Notes: a model not told the origin generated them from the sequence alone. A DNA stretch of 64,000 nucleotides from Cadophora sp. MPI-SDFR-AT-0126 (GCA_020747065.1 JAGMVK010000025.1:186001-250000); one strand, 5' to 3'; shown: positions 35,606 to 46,541, counted from the first letter of the stretch. Numbers and translations: made by a program.

Positions 35606-36178
35606 CTTGAAGATGATGATCAAGAACAGGATGAGTCAATTGATTCTTGATTCGCTGCAGAACACGAAGTTGATCTCAGGTAGAGAAGGACTTGACTTGG
35701 GTTTAATGAAGGCGGACGGACTTTTTGAAGGAAAGAACAACCAATCTTGGCGACTCGGACCGATTCCGGCCGCCCCTTGCATTCACTGTTATTGCTTTTT
35801 GAGAAATGAATCTACAATTTCAAGCCACAACGCCGTCCCAAGACTAGACTGTGAATAAAGTGTTTTTCCGAAGATGAAGACCGGAGCCAAACGACCATTA
35901 AGGTGGGCGTTCTGGTGAAGTGAACCTTGGAATACGACTTTTCATCCAATGGTGGTGGCCTGTCACGGAGCGTGCTCCGGTAATGATCTGCCGAAAACAT
36001 GTTCATGGGTATGTGATTGGCCCTTATACGAAGGATGCATCTTGAGCGTGAGATACCCCGGAATTATACTACGATAATCCTTGCCGTTAATACCTTCTAG
36101 AATGTGAGGCTCTTCCTGAATAGCAGAGATGAACTACACAGAGAAGCCAAGACACGGGACAGAATCATGGGAACTAAG

Positions 36179-36458
36179 TGTCACGTGAATCTGGAGCTTT
36201 TGGAGCTTTAGGATTCAAGGCTCCAGGAACCCTCGAAGCCCGGGTTCAAGAGGAATCCAGGGATAACGAAGTTCTATATACACCAAGTAGTTTCCTAGGC
36301 AGTATAGCTTCGTGCTCAAATTTATATAGCAGTTTAACTATTACTTGTAACATCTCACTTCTATTGTGAGAACCGAATTCTTTGTTTACTTTACTTCATA
36401 GCTGATACCAACCGACGCGCCTGTACCCAGGGTACCAGTCAGAACCAGGAACGTTACA
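36179..36458. mobile_element. probable solo-LTR-like remnant and AT-rich flank
   Basis: A 280-base segment runs from TGTCACGTGAATCTGG to AACGTTACA, that is TG...CA ends. It contains a TATA motif (CTATATACACC) and, in reverse orientation, GGTTGGTATCAG, which resembles a methionine-tRNA primer site. No exact target duplication is seen. The following 120 bases to the next gene are very AT-rich. A second stretch ending ACGTTACA lies near 42.9 kb and shares cacagagaagccaagaca with the sequence just before this one. Confidence 0.35.
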
Positions 36459-36581
36459 GAAGTATAGCTTTAGCTCTTGCTTTATATTAGAGACTTCTCA
36501 TAAAGCTTAAATTAAAGAAAATTCTAAACTGAATACTAGCTAAAAATAGACTTCTTAAGACTAAGGATATAAGTATTATAA

Positions 36582-37145
36582 TTAGTCATGTCGGTTTGCC
36601 TCCTCGTACACGACGTCGTATCTTGTCATGATAATCCCAGACTGTGGCAACTGCTCCGAACCACGAAGTGCCAATTTAAATGCCCTTGAACCTCCCCCAC
36701 GAGTGAATAATTTGAATCCTTCGCACAGGGCGACTGGCATGATTGCCACCTCAACGGTATCCAGCAGTCCGGCATCCAGACACGCCGTAGCCAGCCAACC
36801 TCCACCCATTACCCAGATGTCTCGACCGTCCGTACCTTTCAATTCCTTCAAGTGCTGGATGTATCCGTCCCGCATGACCGTGACATCCGGATGATCCGCG
36901 GGATCCAAATGCCGACTGATGACGACAATGCTGTGCTTGGACCGGTCGCGAAGGAGATTTTGGTCGCCCATGGCGAACATGGTCTCATATGTTTTGCGGC
37001 CCATAATAAAGGTGTCGAACTCTTCGTATAGCTTCACAAAGTCGACGCCGCCCGCGTCTTCCACGATCCAGTCGGTTGATTCGTCTGGCGGCGCAATGAA
37101 CCCATCCAATGACGTGGCGGCGTTATAACGAATGCGGCGAGGCAT
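36582..37145 (-). CDS. RibD C-terminal-type (dihydrofolate-reductase fold) reductase
   Basis: This is a 187-residue single-exon protein. The ATG at 37145 gives MPRRIRYNAATSLDGFIAPP, the standard start of RibD_C/DHFR-fold reductases; an in-frame ATG at 37259 would add 38 residues that are not family-like. Visible elements: SLDGFIA, FDTFIMGRKTYETM, a Rossmann-like SIVVISRHL, DIWVMGGGWLATACLDAGLLD, and the terminal strand SGIIMTRYDVVYE. The GGG[WF]LA motif binds NADPH in this family. Single-domain members are common in bacteria and scattered in fungi. The lack of introns fits transfer from bacteria, but this is only a suggestion. It sits directly beside AT-rich repeat remnants. The physiological substrate is unknown; many such proteins are not riboflavin enzymes. 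Confidence 0.85.
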   Translation of the reverse strand: MPRRIRYNAATSLDGFIAPPDESTDWIVEDAGGVDFVKLYEEFDTFIMGRKTYETMFAMGDQNLLRDRSKHSIVVISRHLDPADHPDVTVMRDGYIQHLKELKGTDGRDIWVMGGGWLATACLDAGLLDTVEVAIMPVALCEGFKLFTRGGGSRAFKLALRGSEQLPQSGIIMTRYDVVYEEANRHD

Positions 37146-37466
37146 TATTTGCGACGAGCGATGGGCAGGTTCGTCGGTGTTTCTTCGAAGAAGGGAGGAT
37201 GCAGTTATGTAGTTTTTACAACAGCTGACAGGATGATCAATTGTTACCGTGTGACTCATCGCCGAGCCGCTTGCAGATCGCTCGTATTGGCATCGTGTTG
37301 GTTGCGCAACATAGCGTCGAAGTTATTGAGGTCAAACGTGCTTGGTGAGCGCTCGGCTTGGAAGTGCAAATGAGCCTAATTGTGTCGTAAGGAGGCACTG
37401 TACCATCAGCTCTTCCATCATCCATCGGTTGGAGGTGAATGACGAGCTTTCAGCCATTTAAGGAAG

Positions 37467-38333
37467 ATGGCAAGCAGCGATCCGCCTTTAGGGTACGAAA
37501 TCCACTCGTTCCATATAAACATCGGCGTGGGCGATAACTCGATCCACCTTCTCGTCGATGTGAGCAAAACCGACATCAAGCTGCAGGGCAGAATTGTGCA
37601 AGCTATCTTGATTGATGGCGAGGAGGGTCATCGCGAGTATGTGGCGAACATTTCCAGCACGGTCGATCGAGTCAAGCTGGAATACGAATTTCGCGCAGAA
37701 GACGGCGACGAACCCAAGTTTGATTCCATAATCGTCACGCGCTGGGATTCGGGTCATTGCGGTGGCTTGATAAGGCTTCTCCAGCTTGGCCCCGTGCTGT
37801 ACCAACTCTTCGAGACAGCGTCCCGGGACACCGTGATGCCGCCCATTGAAGGGCTGGTAATTTGGACATTGGATATGGAGTATATCTATGGGTCTGGTGG
37901 CGAACCCGAGCTCATTCGCCTGTACCGGGATTGACTTGACGTTCAACCACACCAAGGACAGTTGGGAATTTTCGCTACCCTAGGATCAGATCAGCCCGAA
38001 ACCAAGACAACAGTGAGAAATATCATCCAGGCAATCATTCCCGATGCCGATCTTCCGGATTTTGCTGCGAATGTCGCTATAGAGACACCAGTAGTGCAAC
38101 TTGCCGCGGCCAAGAATTCCAGTGAAGAAGTTGTCTTCAGCCTCGTAGTCACTGATGGGGACTTCTCCTTCATCTTCTACCCTTTGATACGGCTCCCCAA
38201 TCCTAACCACCGCATCATCTCCGCGTGCTTTTACCTACGGCGCCCCGAATCCACATCCAGCACATGGCATCTGGCAGCTGGGATTAGGGCAGCATATTCC
38301 CCGTTCGTCCAGAAAATGGAAGCCGAAGACTGA
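37467..38333 (+). pseudogene. metallo-beta-lactamase-like gene with degenerate metal site, split by TGA
   Basis: Two halves lie in the same frame: 37467-37931 (155 codons) and 37935-38333, separated by one TGA at 37932-37934. The first half reads like fungal metallo-beta-lactamase-fold proteins: FHINIGVGDNSIHLLV, AILIDGEEG, then FDSIIVTRWDSGHCGGLIRL. Family members normally have T-H-W-D-x-D-H-x-G-G; here the first His is Arg and the second Asp is Gly, so two metal ligands of the HxHxDH-type motif are missing. The second half (VRNIIQAIIPDADLPDF, then LAAAKNSSEEVVFSLVV) is not recognisable to me. No credible intron removes the TGA: short GT...AG choices all lose the frame. I judge this a decayed or non-catalytic copy. 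Alternatively the first half is a real 155-residue protein with no enzymatic metal site. Confidence 0.5.
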
Positions 38334-39238
38334 TCAGAGACTGGGATGTGTCGTTTCCGTGACCAAGCCAATAAGGGAATGTCGTTGACTATCGCACATC
38401 TCTGGTCTATAGGAGCGGTCAATAGAGATTATTCTAGTAGGATATGAACCAGATCTGATTTAAGACCTATTACTTAACTCTAATCCTGTATTAATGAATT
38501 AAATGAAATAAAAGGAACACAAAATATAAACCGTGGAGTACAAGATGATGCGTATCTTGTCTGCTTTGCCAGAAGCTTGTGTTACATCCATGAGGCTGCG
38601 AGGCAGCAAGTATGATTTCGGTGGCTGCTTGAGTGGCTGAAACCTCTCCACTCCGCGACGAGGCGCGCCATATCTCTCGGAATCATTTGCAGTAGCAGTG
38701 CGCTTTGGCTTCGTGATAACTCGAACTTATTGCGATCAACTGCGTAACACAAGATAATCTGCAGAGACTGATCTTGAAATTGTAAGTCAGTATGTGTTGT
38801 ATGGAGCGGTCGGCTGGATTCTCCTCGCCTCGCCTTCCACTGGAAAGGTGGCACACTTGTCCTTCAAAAAGGCGTTGAAACGGAGAGGGAAGGGACGTGG
38901 GAGAACACCGGCTGCCCGAGGCAAAGGCAGGTTTGGGGTTGGTTGTCCTGCGCGGTGTAACGCTGAGTTGAGACCATATCCCATCCGGCGCGACATGGCA
39001 TGACGCCGTAGTGCTACGCCTGTGCATTGATTTGATTGCTAACTATGCGATTTTAGTACCTTCGAACTCAGGGCGTAGATAAAGGCGGAAGACAACTGAC
39101 GCCACGACTCTCTGTCCTCTATGCCAGGCCTTTATCGCAGCGGTGAATTTCGAAAAGAGTGAATCTCAAGGCCTGCGGGTCATAGAAGGCAGACTGAGAG
39201 CTATCAACACAGAAACCTGATCACTAAGCCCAAGTTGC
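38334..39238. other. intergenic, AT-rich patch then GC-rich, no supported gene
   Basis: AT-rich at 38455-38530, otherwise ordinary. Overlapping frames on both strands at 38.6-39.0 kb match nothing. Confidence 0.45.
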
Positions 39239-41234
39239 GTGTTTTGCACACTGTCACGGGATGGCATCACAGAGTATGTTGATACTCCTGGAGGAGAGGA
39301 ATGTGCACAGCTGGGACTCGCGTGGGACGATGTCATGCAACACGTATTCGCGCAAGAGAGGGGACTGATGGTGCAAGTGCGTTCTCGAGACGGAAAGGTG
39401 AAGTTAGCCCTCGATTTTGATTTCGACTTCCGCCAATCTAGGGATACGTCTGTGTACGCAGGATTGAGTCGGCCGGAGTCAGTACACTTGTCACAGACAG
39501 CTGCCGGGAGGTCCTGCTACTTCGAGAGGGCTCAGAGATTCCCGTCTATCGCCAGCATTCAAGTCAGCACTCCCTTGCGCATACCGTGGGCATGATACGC
39601 TCCTGGTTGGGAAAATTCAGGATCGAGCACTCTCTTTGTCACCAAAGCAATCGTGTATGGTTCCCAACCCGCTTACTCGATCTCGGCACGGGAGGTATGT
39701 CAGATATGAAGTTATGCAATCGCCCCTCCAATTTCGAGCCTTACATAGCTCTTAGTTAATGCTGGGGCCCCCCATCTGGCGTCGTCCAAACAACAAAAGC
39801 CACTATTGCCCATAAGGAGGTTTCAATATCATACGCCAATCTCCCGGTTCTGTTCAGGGATGCCATAGAGCTCACAAGAACACTGGGGATCAGGTTCCTC
39901 TGGATTGACTCCCTTTGCATTATCCAAGATGACATTGAGGATTGGGAAAGGGAACAAGTGTCATAGCAGAAGTGTATTCAAATCTTACCTGACCATCGCC
40001 GCGACGGCCTCAAGCTCTCCACACACAGGGTTGTTTGGAAAAAGATGGACAAGCACTCCTCTTGCGCTGGGTGAGAGTCCAGACCTTCGCACTTCGGTTC
40101 CCGTCAATGCAGTCACGCTCCCAATACCCAATGACGGTCAAGTCACCATTCGCCCACACCTTCAACTCGCTCACAAGCGTCTCTGGGACGTCGATAACTC
40201 GGCAGCACATCTCCATGATGCACCGCTGCTATCTCGCGCTTGGGCTTTCCAAGAGCGCCTTCTCGCACCATATACACTCCATTTTCATGCCGAAGAGCTC
40301 GTCTGGGAATGCCGTTCTGGTGTGCAGTGCGAGTGTGGGACGCTGGTCAACTCTGATAACTCATCTGCGAATCCGTTTGCCAAGATCAATACCGGATATC
40401 TGAAAACATGCTTCTCGTTGGCTGCCGAGGCAATCGGAAAAGTGGATGGCGGATTGGGGCGTGTAGAAACGGGAGAAGTGTAGCTTTTTCTTGTTTCGGA
40501 GTTTTGCCAGTTGAGACTTACTTACGAGTGTGATCGTTTTCCCGCCTTGTCGGGTCTGGCATCAAAGCTGGAGGGGCAGGTTCTGGGAAAGTATTCTGCT
40601 GGCGTCTGGGGACATGACCTTGTTCGCGGACTTTTACTTGAATTAATGAGCCCTTCAACGGACCCAAGGGCGGCATTGCAGGCGCCAAACGTGGAAGCCC
40701 ATCCCTTCACGCCCTCTTGACCCTCTTGGTCGTGGGCATCACATACCTGCCTTGCCAACCAAAAGGTTAAATACGATTCTGTCCTGCGATTTGGATTCCA
40801 CCAACATCCGAACGTATCTGTAGAGAAAAATGAATTTCACGCCAGGGAGTAGCAATCCGATGAGCTGGGTCTCGAGCACTAATATCGTTGTCCGTGGCTT
40901 GGTTGCAGACGTCAACTTCCGAACGCCACAAACAGGAGTTCTAGAGCTGAGCAATTGCCCCCCAGGTGATGAACTGAAAGCTGTCGGGATACTTGAAATG
41001 GCCACGCGATTTACATTTGTGCCTAATCTACTAAAATTGGCGAATGATAACGAAAAGCTTTCTTGTTTATTCGTGGGGACAAGTGATGCAACGAGGGGGA
41101 GTTGTTTCTGGTATGTGTTAGTCCTGCGTTGTGTGGATGAGGAGGAGAATGCATTTGAGCGTGTGGGATTGGCGAAAGTGTCGGATTGTGATTTGGTTAA
41201 AGTAGCGTCTAAACGTCGGTTGACTCTTGTTTGA
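39239..41234 (+). pseudogene. decayed HET-domain (heterokaryon incompatibility) gene
   Basis: Pieces of a complete HET protein are readable in order but in shifting frames. The first piece has CAQLGLAWDDVMQHVFAQE, and SRPESVHLSQTAAGRSCYFE runs to a stop at 39595. Next come HQSNRVWFPTRLLDLGTG (about 39641-39700), LVNAGAPHL, and then [19 protein letters not shown] and [17 protein letters not shown] (about 39820-39940), which are the HET-domain core. The frame breaks near 39960-39985 (AEVYSN then SYLTIAATASSS). The next run holds LLSRAWAFQERLLAPYTLHF and ELVWEC to a stop at 40483. LTYECDRFPALSGLASKLEG, PSWSWAS and LVLRCVDEEENAFERVGLAK complete the C-terminus to 41234. At least four frame changes or stops exist, so it is a pseudogene. 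Functional HET proteins trigger cell death when incompatible hyphae fuse. Confidence 0.8.
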
Positions 41235-41988
41235 ATGAAATATTTGCCAAGGTTTTTTTCATTCTACCGAGCCGAGCCCAAGTATACCTAAGTCATGTGA
41301 CTGGGATCCATTTCCCCAATACCTTGGACTACTTGGTGGTTGGGATAAATAAGTGTACCCTCTGCTATTGCTTCCAGCACCTTCGACCACACAAATATAG
41401 TAAATATAGCTTCACCATTGGCTTGCTTTCCTTGCTGAGGCTGGCCAGAGCCATACAGGGGATACACTTATCTACCCCAATACCAAAGGAAGTAATGTTC
41501 CCAGAACCTGGTTGTTCAACAGCACCCAAAATTCCAAAACCCAAAACATTCAAGCACAGCCTCGCTCGCTCGCCGTTAGCGCGGGCGCGGGTGTTTCACC
41601 CATTTCCTCTACTTCCATTGGACGAAGTCCCCCACCGCGGGCGCTCAAATGACGAAAGAGAAGAGAGCCATGCATTTCAACTCTGTTATACACACAAAAA
41701 CAAGGCACAAGAGCTATGCTTAGGCTGCTCTCTCTTGGCACGAGAGTCTGGGGGGGTCGGAACGGAGGCCCTTAACCAATCTAGGACGGGATCATTCGCG
41801 AGGCTGTCAGTCTATGACGTTGCGGTGGTGGCGGAGGTGTTCGGTGCAACGTGTATAGCATATGTGCGTCGAAGCAATAGTGTGTTGGCGATACGAAAGA
41901 CAGATCAACGGAGGCGCAGTTGCAGCCTCCTTTGGCACTATCTCTCTCTCCAGGCTCTCTTCCCTCGAGAGCAACAAGATATGGGAAA

Positions 41989-41998
41989 CTATATAATA
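41989..41998 (+). promoter_or_regulatory. TATA box of the small GPI protein gene
   Basis: CTATATAATA lies about 85 bases before the ATG at 42079, in a good core-promoter position. Confidence 0.5.
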
Positions 41999-42078
41999 TG
42001 CCACCTCACACGTTCTCTTCTAGCATTAAAAAACCCTAGAAACCCCAGATTTGCGAAAGCAAAAGGAGCGAAAATATC

Positions 42079-42450
42079 ATGCGGTCCTCAGTGTCTCTTC
42101 TCCTCGCCACCATCGTCAGCGTGCTCATCCTCCAAGTCCTTGCCAATCCCGCCATCATCCCACCCAAAGTCGACCCTATCATCATCGACCCAACTCCCCC
42201 AAATCCACCTGTACAACCGCCCGTGGGGTCCAACAGCAACAAAAAAAAAGGTGGTGCAGGTGCTGAAGATCCTGAAGTCGACGAACCTACCCCTACCTCA
42301 ACTTCAGAGTCGACTACGGCGTCCACTACTTCAGAGTCGACTACAGCGTCCACTACTTCAGAGTCTAATTCCGGGTCTAGGGTTGAGGCAGGGTGGAGGC
42401 TTGGAGGTGTGGCTTTGGGGGTAGTGGGCGTTGCTGCTGCTGTTCTATAA
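42079..42450 (+). CDS. small GPI-type secreted Pro/Thr/Ser-rich protein
   Basis: This is a 123-residue single-exon protein. Signal peptide MRSSVSLLLATIVSVLILQVLA is followed by a Pro-rich segment (PPKVDPIIIDPTPPNPP), a short Lys run (NSNKKKGG) and an acidic linker. Two and a half copies of a nine-residue TTSESTTAS unit come next. The C-terminal hydrophobic stretch (LGGVALGVVGVAAAVL) serves as a GPI signal. A TATA box sits at 41989. It has no catalytic domain, so it is probably a cell-wall or surface glycoprotein whose Ser/Thr repeats are O-mannosylated. A long open frame covering the same bases (41231-42424) in another phase is rejected: it has no start context and its composition is that of an antiphase shadow. 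Confidence 0.7.
   Translation: MRSSVSLLLATIVSVLILQVLANPAIIPPKVDPIIIDPTPPNPPVQPPVGSNSNKKKGGAGAEDPEVDEPTPTSTSESTTASTTSESTTASTTSESNSGSRVEAGWRLGGVALGVVGVAAAVL
42301..42366 (+). repeat. 27-nt coding minisatellite
   Basis: acttcagagtcgactacggc (first 20 of 27 bases) is repeated at 42301, 42328 and partly at 42355, with one base difference between the first two copies. It encodes the Thr/Ser repeat of the GPI protein. Confidence 0.9.
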
Positions 42451-42654
42451 TGGAGATAAAGTTGAGTCAGAGGAGATGGGGCATTTAGAGAAGTGAATAG
42501 AGGTAATGGTGAAATATAGTTATTAGTTGGAAGTTGTATTTATCCGGTATATCCTGATTTTCTCGTAGGGAATTTCAAGTGGGCTAGAGAGCTGAATGAG
42601 GGCAACACCTAACCTCTCAATTTGAAAGATATTGTCACAATTTGAAGGATCACG

Positions 42655-42910
42655 TGTGTCTTGGCCCTGAGGCTCGGCAGCATAGCTGCACAGAGAAGCC
42701 AAGACAATGTATACGACAACATATGCAATCAGAGAGGCTTAAATTGCAGTTAGAGAGCGCTAAACTAAACCTACAGAATTAGAATCAAATTCTACAGTAT
42801 TATAGATAGAAGTTGACGTAGAATAGAGTTATTAAGTCTTAAATAAAAAGTGTTACAATTAAGCGAGGTGGCCGGAATGGGGTGGGGGGGGGGGGGGGTA
42901 GGACGTTACA
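42655..42910. mobile_element. AT-rich decayed repeat, LTR-like end
   Basis: Starts around TCACGTGTGTCTTGG, continues AT-rich with no coding potential and ends GGACGTTACA, like the element at 36.2-36.5 kb. It contains tgtcttggc ... gccaagaca as an inverted pair and a 15-base G homopolymer at 42884-42898. Too diverged to classify. Confidence 0.3.
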
Positions 42911-43494
42911 CTTTCCCAAGAGGGGTAGCTTTTGAGTAATCCACTATTGTACGTCAAACTTTGTCCAGAGCCTCAACACAGCCAACGTGAATACTTCTAG
43001 CTAGGCTTAAGTCTCTAAATAGGTAATGCTTTCTACGCGATCCGATAGGTAAAGCCTTGTGAAGTCAAGAAATTAAGGTTGCTTACGAACGAGGTCACCC
43101 TTCTGCTTGAATCTTTCCTCATGCTTCTGGAGGACTTTAAGCTTAATCTTGGCAGAACCAAAGGTGGACGGGGCTAAAACTGATCTGATGATTGGCTGCG
43201 TCGTAATTTCAAAGTATATCTGGGCCGGGGCAGCCAAGGAATTGCACCGGCTATGGAAAGTGCCATCGCATTTGGCATTGAGAGGGATTCCCATCGAGAA
43301 GGTGTAGATGCCAAGAAGTACCAACTTATGGCAGATGGGAAATATATCTTGAGCATCTCCTTTTTGGACGTCGTGTCCTGGTCCGTATACCGTACCGCGT
43401 CTCTTCCGTCGACCTCGTTCAGAAGGGAAGAAACCCCATGAGCCAATCACCCGAAATCTGCTGTTGAGATCAACACGGAACATATCTAATCAAG
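42911..43494. other. intergenic upstream of a Zn2Cys6 gene
   Basis: A 136-codon minus-strand frame (43483-43073) overlaps the upstream region. It is basic and has no known domain, so I leave it uncalled. Confidence 0.35.
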
Positions 43495-44749
43495 ATGCCA
43501 TCCCGCCGGTATCATACGAAAACGAGACATGGCTGCTTGGAAAGCAAAGCCAAAAAAGTCAAGGTTGGTTCCTGTTTCTACCCGACTTATCGATGTCCCG
43601 AGTTTTAACAACAACGCCGTCAGTGTGATCAAGGAAAACCGATTTGCTCTCGATGCATTAGATGCGAATTACCTTATCACTACCAGATACTTCCCATCTC
43701 GCCCCCCAGCCCCGAAACTGACCCCCCCCGGGTCGAACTTCACCATGCTTCCACCATTCACTCCCGTTCCAACACTTGTATGAACTATTCCAACCATACG
43801 CCCCACCTGCCTGGACTCCGTCCCACCACTCAACCCAAATTCCATCGCAGCAGTGGCGGATATCGAGCTAATGCACTACTACTCGCTATAAAATTCTGCC
43901 CGATAGCCCGCGTCTACGATATCTGGACACAAGTTGCCCCTCGCGAAGCATTCAAGCACCGCTTCCTCCTCCACGGTGTTCTCGCCCAAGCCGCCCTCTT
44001 CAAGGGTCACAGCTGCTCAGAAACAGCATCCGAAGATGTTATCCTTGCCATGCAGCATTTTTCTCAAGCGATACGGCTCTTCCAGCCCGTGCTAAGCGAT
44101 ATCCGACCCGGCAACGCGGTCGTGGCGTTCTTGCTAGCTTCCCTCATGGTTCCATATCATGGGCCATGCCGGTTGTGTAGAGAATGAGCCAGGGGGTAAA
44201 TCCTCCGATGCAGCCTTCAGAGGTGCTGCAGCTCTTATTCCATATCTTGCGGTTACAGAGGGGATGAGCCACATATTGGCTACTGGGTGGCCCTACTTGC
44301 AGAAATCATTGGCACCGCTGTTCAAACCGGAGACGAATCCGCTTAACACGGTCTTCTTAGACGAAGACGAAGCTTTGTTGAGCCAACTAGTGACGAAAGT
44401 ACTATCATCCATCGACTCGGAAGATCTCAGGCCGATATATTACGAGGCTGTGCAGAAATTCAGACAGATCTACCCTCTTCCTGACAATCCAAACCCCAAA
44501 TCTCTTATTCATACATGGCGCGCGAAAGTCTCTTCTGAATTCTTGAAAGAGATGATGGGTCGTAAACCTGCCGCAATCTTGCTTCTGGCATATCATGGCG
44601 CGTTACTGCATGGAATGCCGGATTGCTTCTGGCTTGGAGATGCAGGTCGGAGACTGGTCCTGGCTGTTGATGAGTTGTTGCCACCTGGTTTCGTGGATGT
44701 GATGAGGTGGCCGAAAGCGACGGTCGGAATCGATCCATTGATTCTTTAA
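43495..44749 (+). CDS. Zn2Cys6 regulator, UPC2-like, with altered zinc cluster
   Basis: The model is 381 residues from exons 43495-43563, 43624-44171 and 44221-44749. Exon 1 gives MPSRRYHTKTRHGCLESKAK and exon 2 starts CDQGKPICSRC, which together make a C6 cluster. The second cysteine is Ser17 (family GCxxC reads GCLES), and the sixth is displaced (IRCELPYHY). The middle reads ARVYDIWTQVAPREAFKHRF and LLHGVLAQAALFKGH. The end has RGAAALIPYLAVTEGMSHIL and GWPYLQKSLAPLF, which is the body of sterol-uptake-control (UPC2-like) fungal regulators. The second intron (49 nt, GTTGTG donor) is the weakest point: it restores the frame but leaves a shorter linker than usual. Either the gene makes a regulator with impaired DNA binding, or it is an early pseudogene. 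It converges with the next Zn2Cys6 gene, 171 bases away. Confidence 0.6.
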
Positions 44750-44920
44750 AGGGAGATGGCTCAGACTTTTGTCGTACATAGGCGAGAGTGTTAGACTAAG
44801 TAATGGCGTACACATACCCCGGATCGAATGTATTGTTTACAGTAACGACTGTCATGGTTTCCCCCTGAGAGCTGGACATAAACATGGAGTCCTTATAAAT
44901 TACTCAAAAGCTTAGGAGTA

Positions 44921-46063
44921 TCATATACGCTTGAACAACATATTCAACTGCCTCGTCAACATAAAATCATACCCACTGTTCCTCGGTCTCCCCTCCACTA
45001 CTCCAAACACATCCCGATCCAATATTTTCAACTTCTCCACAGCCTTTTTCCTTTCCAGCTTTCCTCTACCTATCTCTTCTACCACGCCCAAAACATCAAT
45101 CATCAAATCTCCCAACCTCCACTCCCTACTCCCAACATCCACACACTGTGCCACCTCCTTTCTCAACGCTAAAAGCTCTCGCGGAACCGCTAAACCGTCC
45201 TCCAAACACCTCATCAAGATCTTCTCATTCAAATGATGAAACATCGAAACACCCACTCCATCCCTCCCACCATCCGCAAACTGCCCCCTTCCCCTCGCCT
45301 TCACCAACGCCAGTGCCCCCCACAAATGCCTCCCTTCACCCTCCTCCCCACCCCCCTGACAACCACCCCCCTTCCTCACAAAGCTCTCAAAAAGATGCAG
45401 CATCAGCACATTAAACAGCGTCCTATCCTTCAACGCTCTCTCCGGATCTAACAGCGCTTCTTTCGTCATGGATAAGGCGATGTCATAGTGGCGACGGGCT
45501 TCGACGAGGACGGAGGAGCTGCTGGACTGCTTGGCGAGATAGGCGAGTGAGACGGCCCGTAGCGTGGACGTGAAGTGGATGTCGGTGGGCGGGGGAGGAT
45601 AGAAGGCTTTCATGTAGGAGAGGGTTAGGGGGATACCGCCGGTACCGAGGCCGAAGACGTGGTGGGAGATGAAGAGGTTCTTGGCTCGGACTTGGATGGG
45701 GATGTCGATTTGAGGAGGGACGGGAGGGGTAATAAGTGCACGGTGAGGGTAGTCAGAAGGGAATCGAACCAAACCGGGATCTCTGCTGGTAGCTGTTGAT
45801 TGGTTCTTACCCTTGGGTCTGGTTTTGGCGATTGTGGAGGTGGTTTGGTCTCGGATTATGAGGGTGGAGGGGTTGGTGTACCCGGGACAGACGAGCTGTG
45901 CTCGCTTGCATTGCCCGCAGGAGGGCAACTTCTTGTCGCACTATAATAAGCTTATGTCAGTGGGCTATTTAGATCTTTGTGCAGGCACGATTGGGCAAAT
46001 TACCTTGATATCACGATTCCGGCACTGTCGACATGACTTGGATGGCTTTCCGCAGTACACCAT
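44921..46063 (-). CDS. Zn2Cys6 fungal-type transcription factor
   Basis: This is a 359-residue protein from exons 46063-46004 and 45940-44921 (63-nt intron). The intron splits the zinc cluster exactly at the usual fungal position: exon 1 MVYCGKPSKSCRQCRNRDIK, exon 2 CDKKLPSCGQCKRAQLVC. All six Cys are present (11, 14, 21, 28, 31, 38). Downstream are a Thr/Lys linker, then VRAKNLFISHHVFG, TLRAVSLAYLAKQSSSSSVL and ARRHYDIALSMTKEALLD, a reduced regulatory region typical of secondary-metabolism and stress C6 proteins. The C-terminus has RDVFGVVEGRPRNSGYDFML. It is intact and convergent with the neighbouring UPC2-like gene. The target pathway is unknown; an aldo-keto reductase lies upstream on the same strand. 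Confidence 0.87.
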
Positions 46064-46541
46064 TTTGAAGATCGGGATGACAGACTGAAACAGACAAGGA
46101 AGAAACATCCACAATTCAAGACACCGTGAATTTAGTAGAGTTCTCTGGTTCTATTCCACACCGAGGCAGAGGAGACTTTTTTTGGCAACTTGACCGTGGA
46201 GTTGTTGACTGGTTCGGGTTCGGATTTAGGATATATGGAGATTGCTTCGCTTCGAGAAGCCTAGTCCCAATGTGGTATCCAGCTGGTCGAAGCATTTCCA
46301 GTCCCCCTGGGGGCCAATCATCAGGTGCGGGTCCCTGCATATGGAACAAGGGCTAGTTTTAATTATCTAAAGACGTTCGCGATCAAATAAGGCTTGAAAT
46401 GACACCTCTATGCGATGGTAGAGTGCGGGTTGAATTGTCGAGAAAAAAGAATGCTCAGAGGAGCAACTTAAATCTTCCGGCTACAATAAAACACTGTGTT
46501 TTGCAGAAAATAATAAAGTCCTTTCACCATGGCGTTGTTGC
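46064..46541. other. intergenic
   Basis: Promoter of the C6 regulator and 3' side of the aldo-keto reductase; nothing else seen. Confidence 0.5.

Noticed and set aside
36225..36260. GGTTCAA motif resembling a tRNA T-loop
   Set aside because: No matching acceptor or anticodon stem could be built; it lies inside the LTR-like remnant.
41231..42424. 397-codon plus-strand open frame
   Set aside because: It is out of phase with the clear signal-peptide/GPI gene at 42079-42450 over its last third, has no domain, and reads as mixed low-complexity sequence.
43073..43483. 136-codon minus-strand frame
   Set aside because: No recognisable domain and no supporting promoter or intron structure; lies in the upstream region of the UPC2-like gene.
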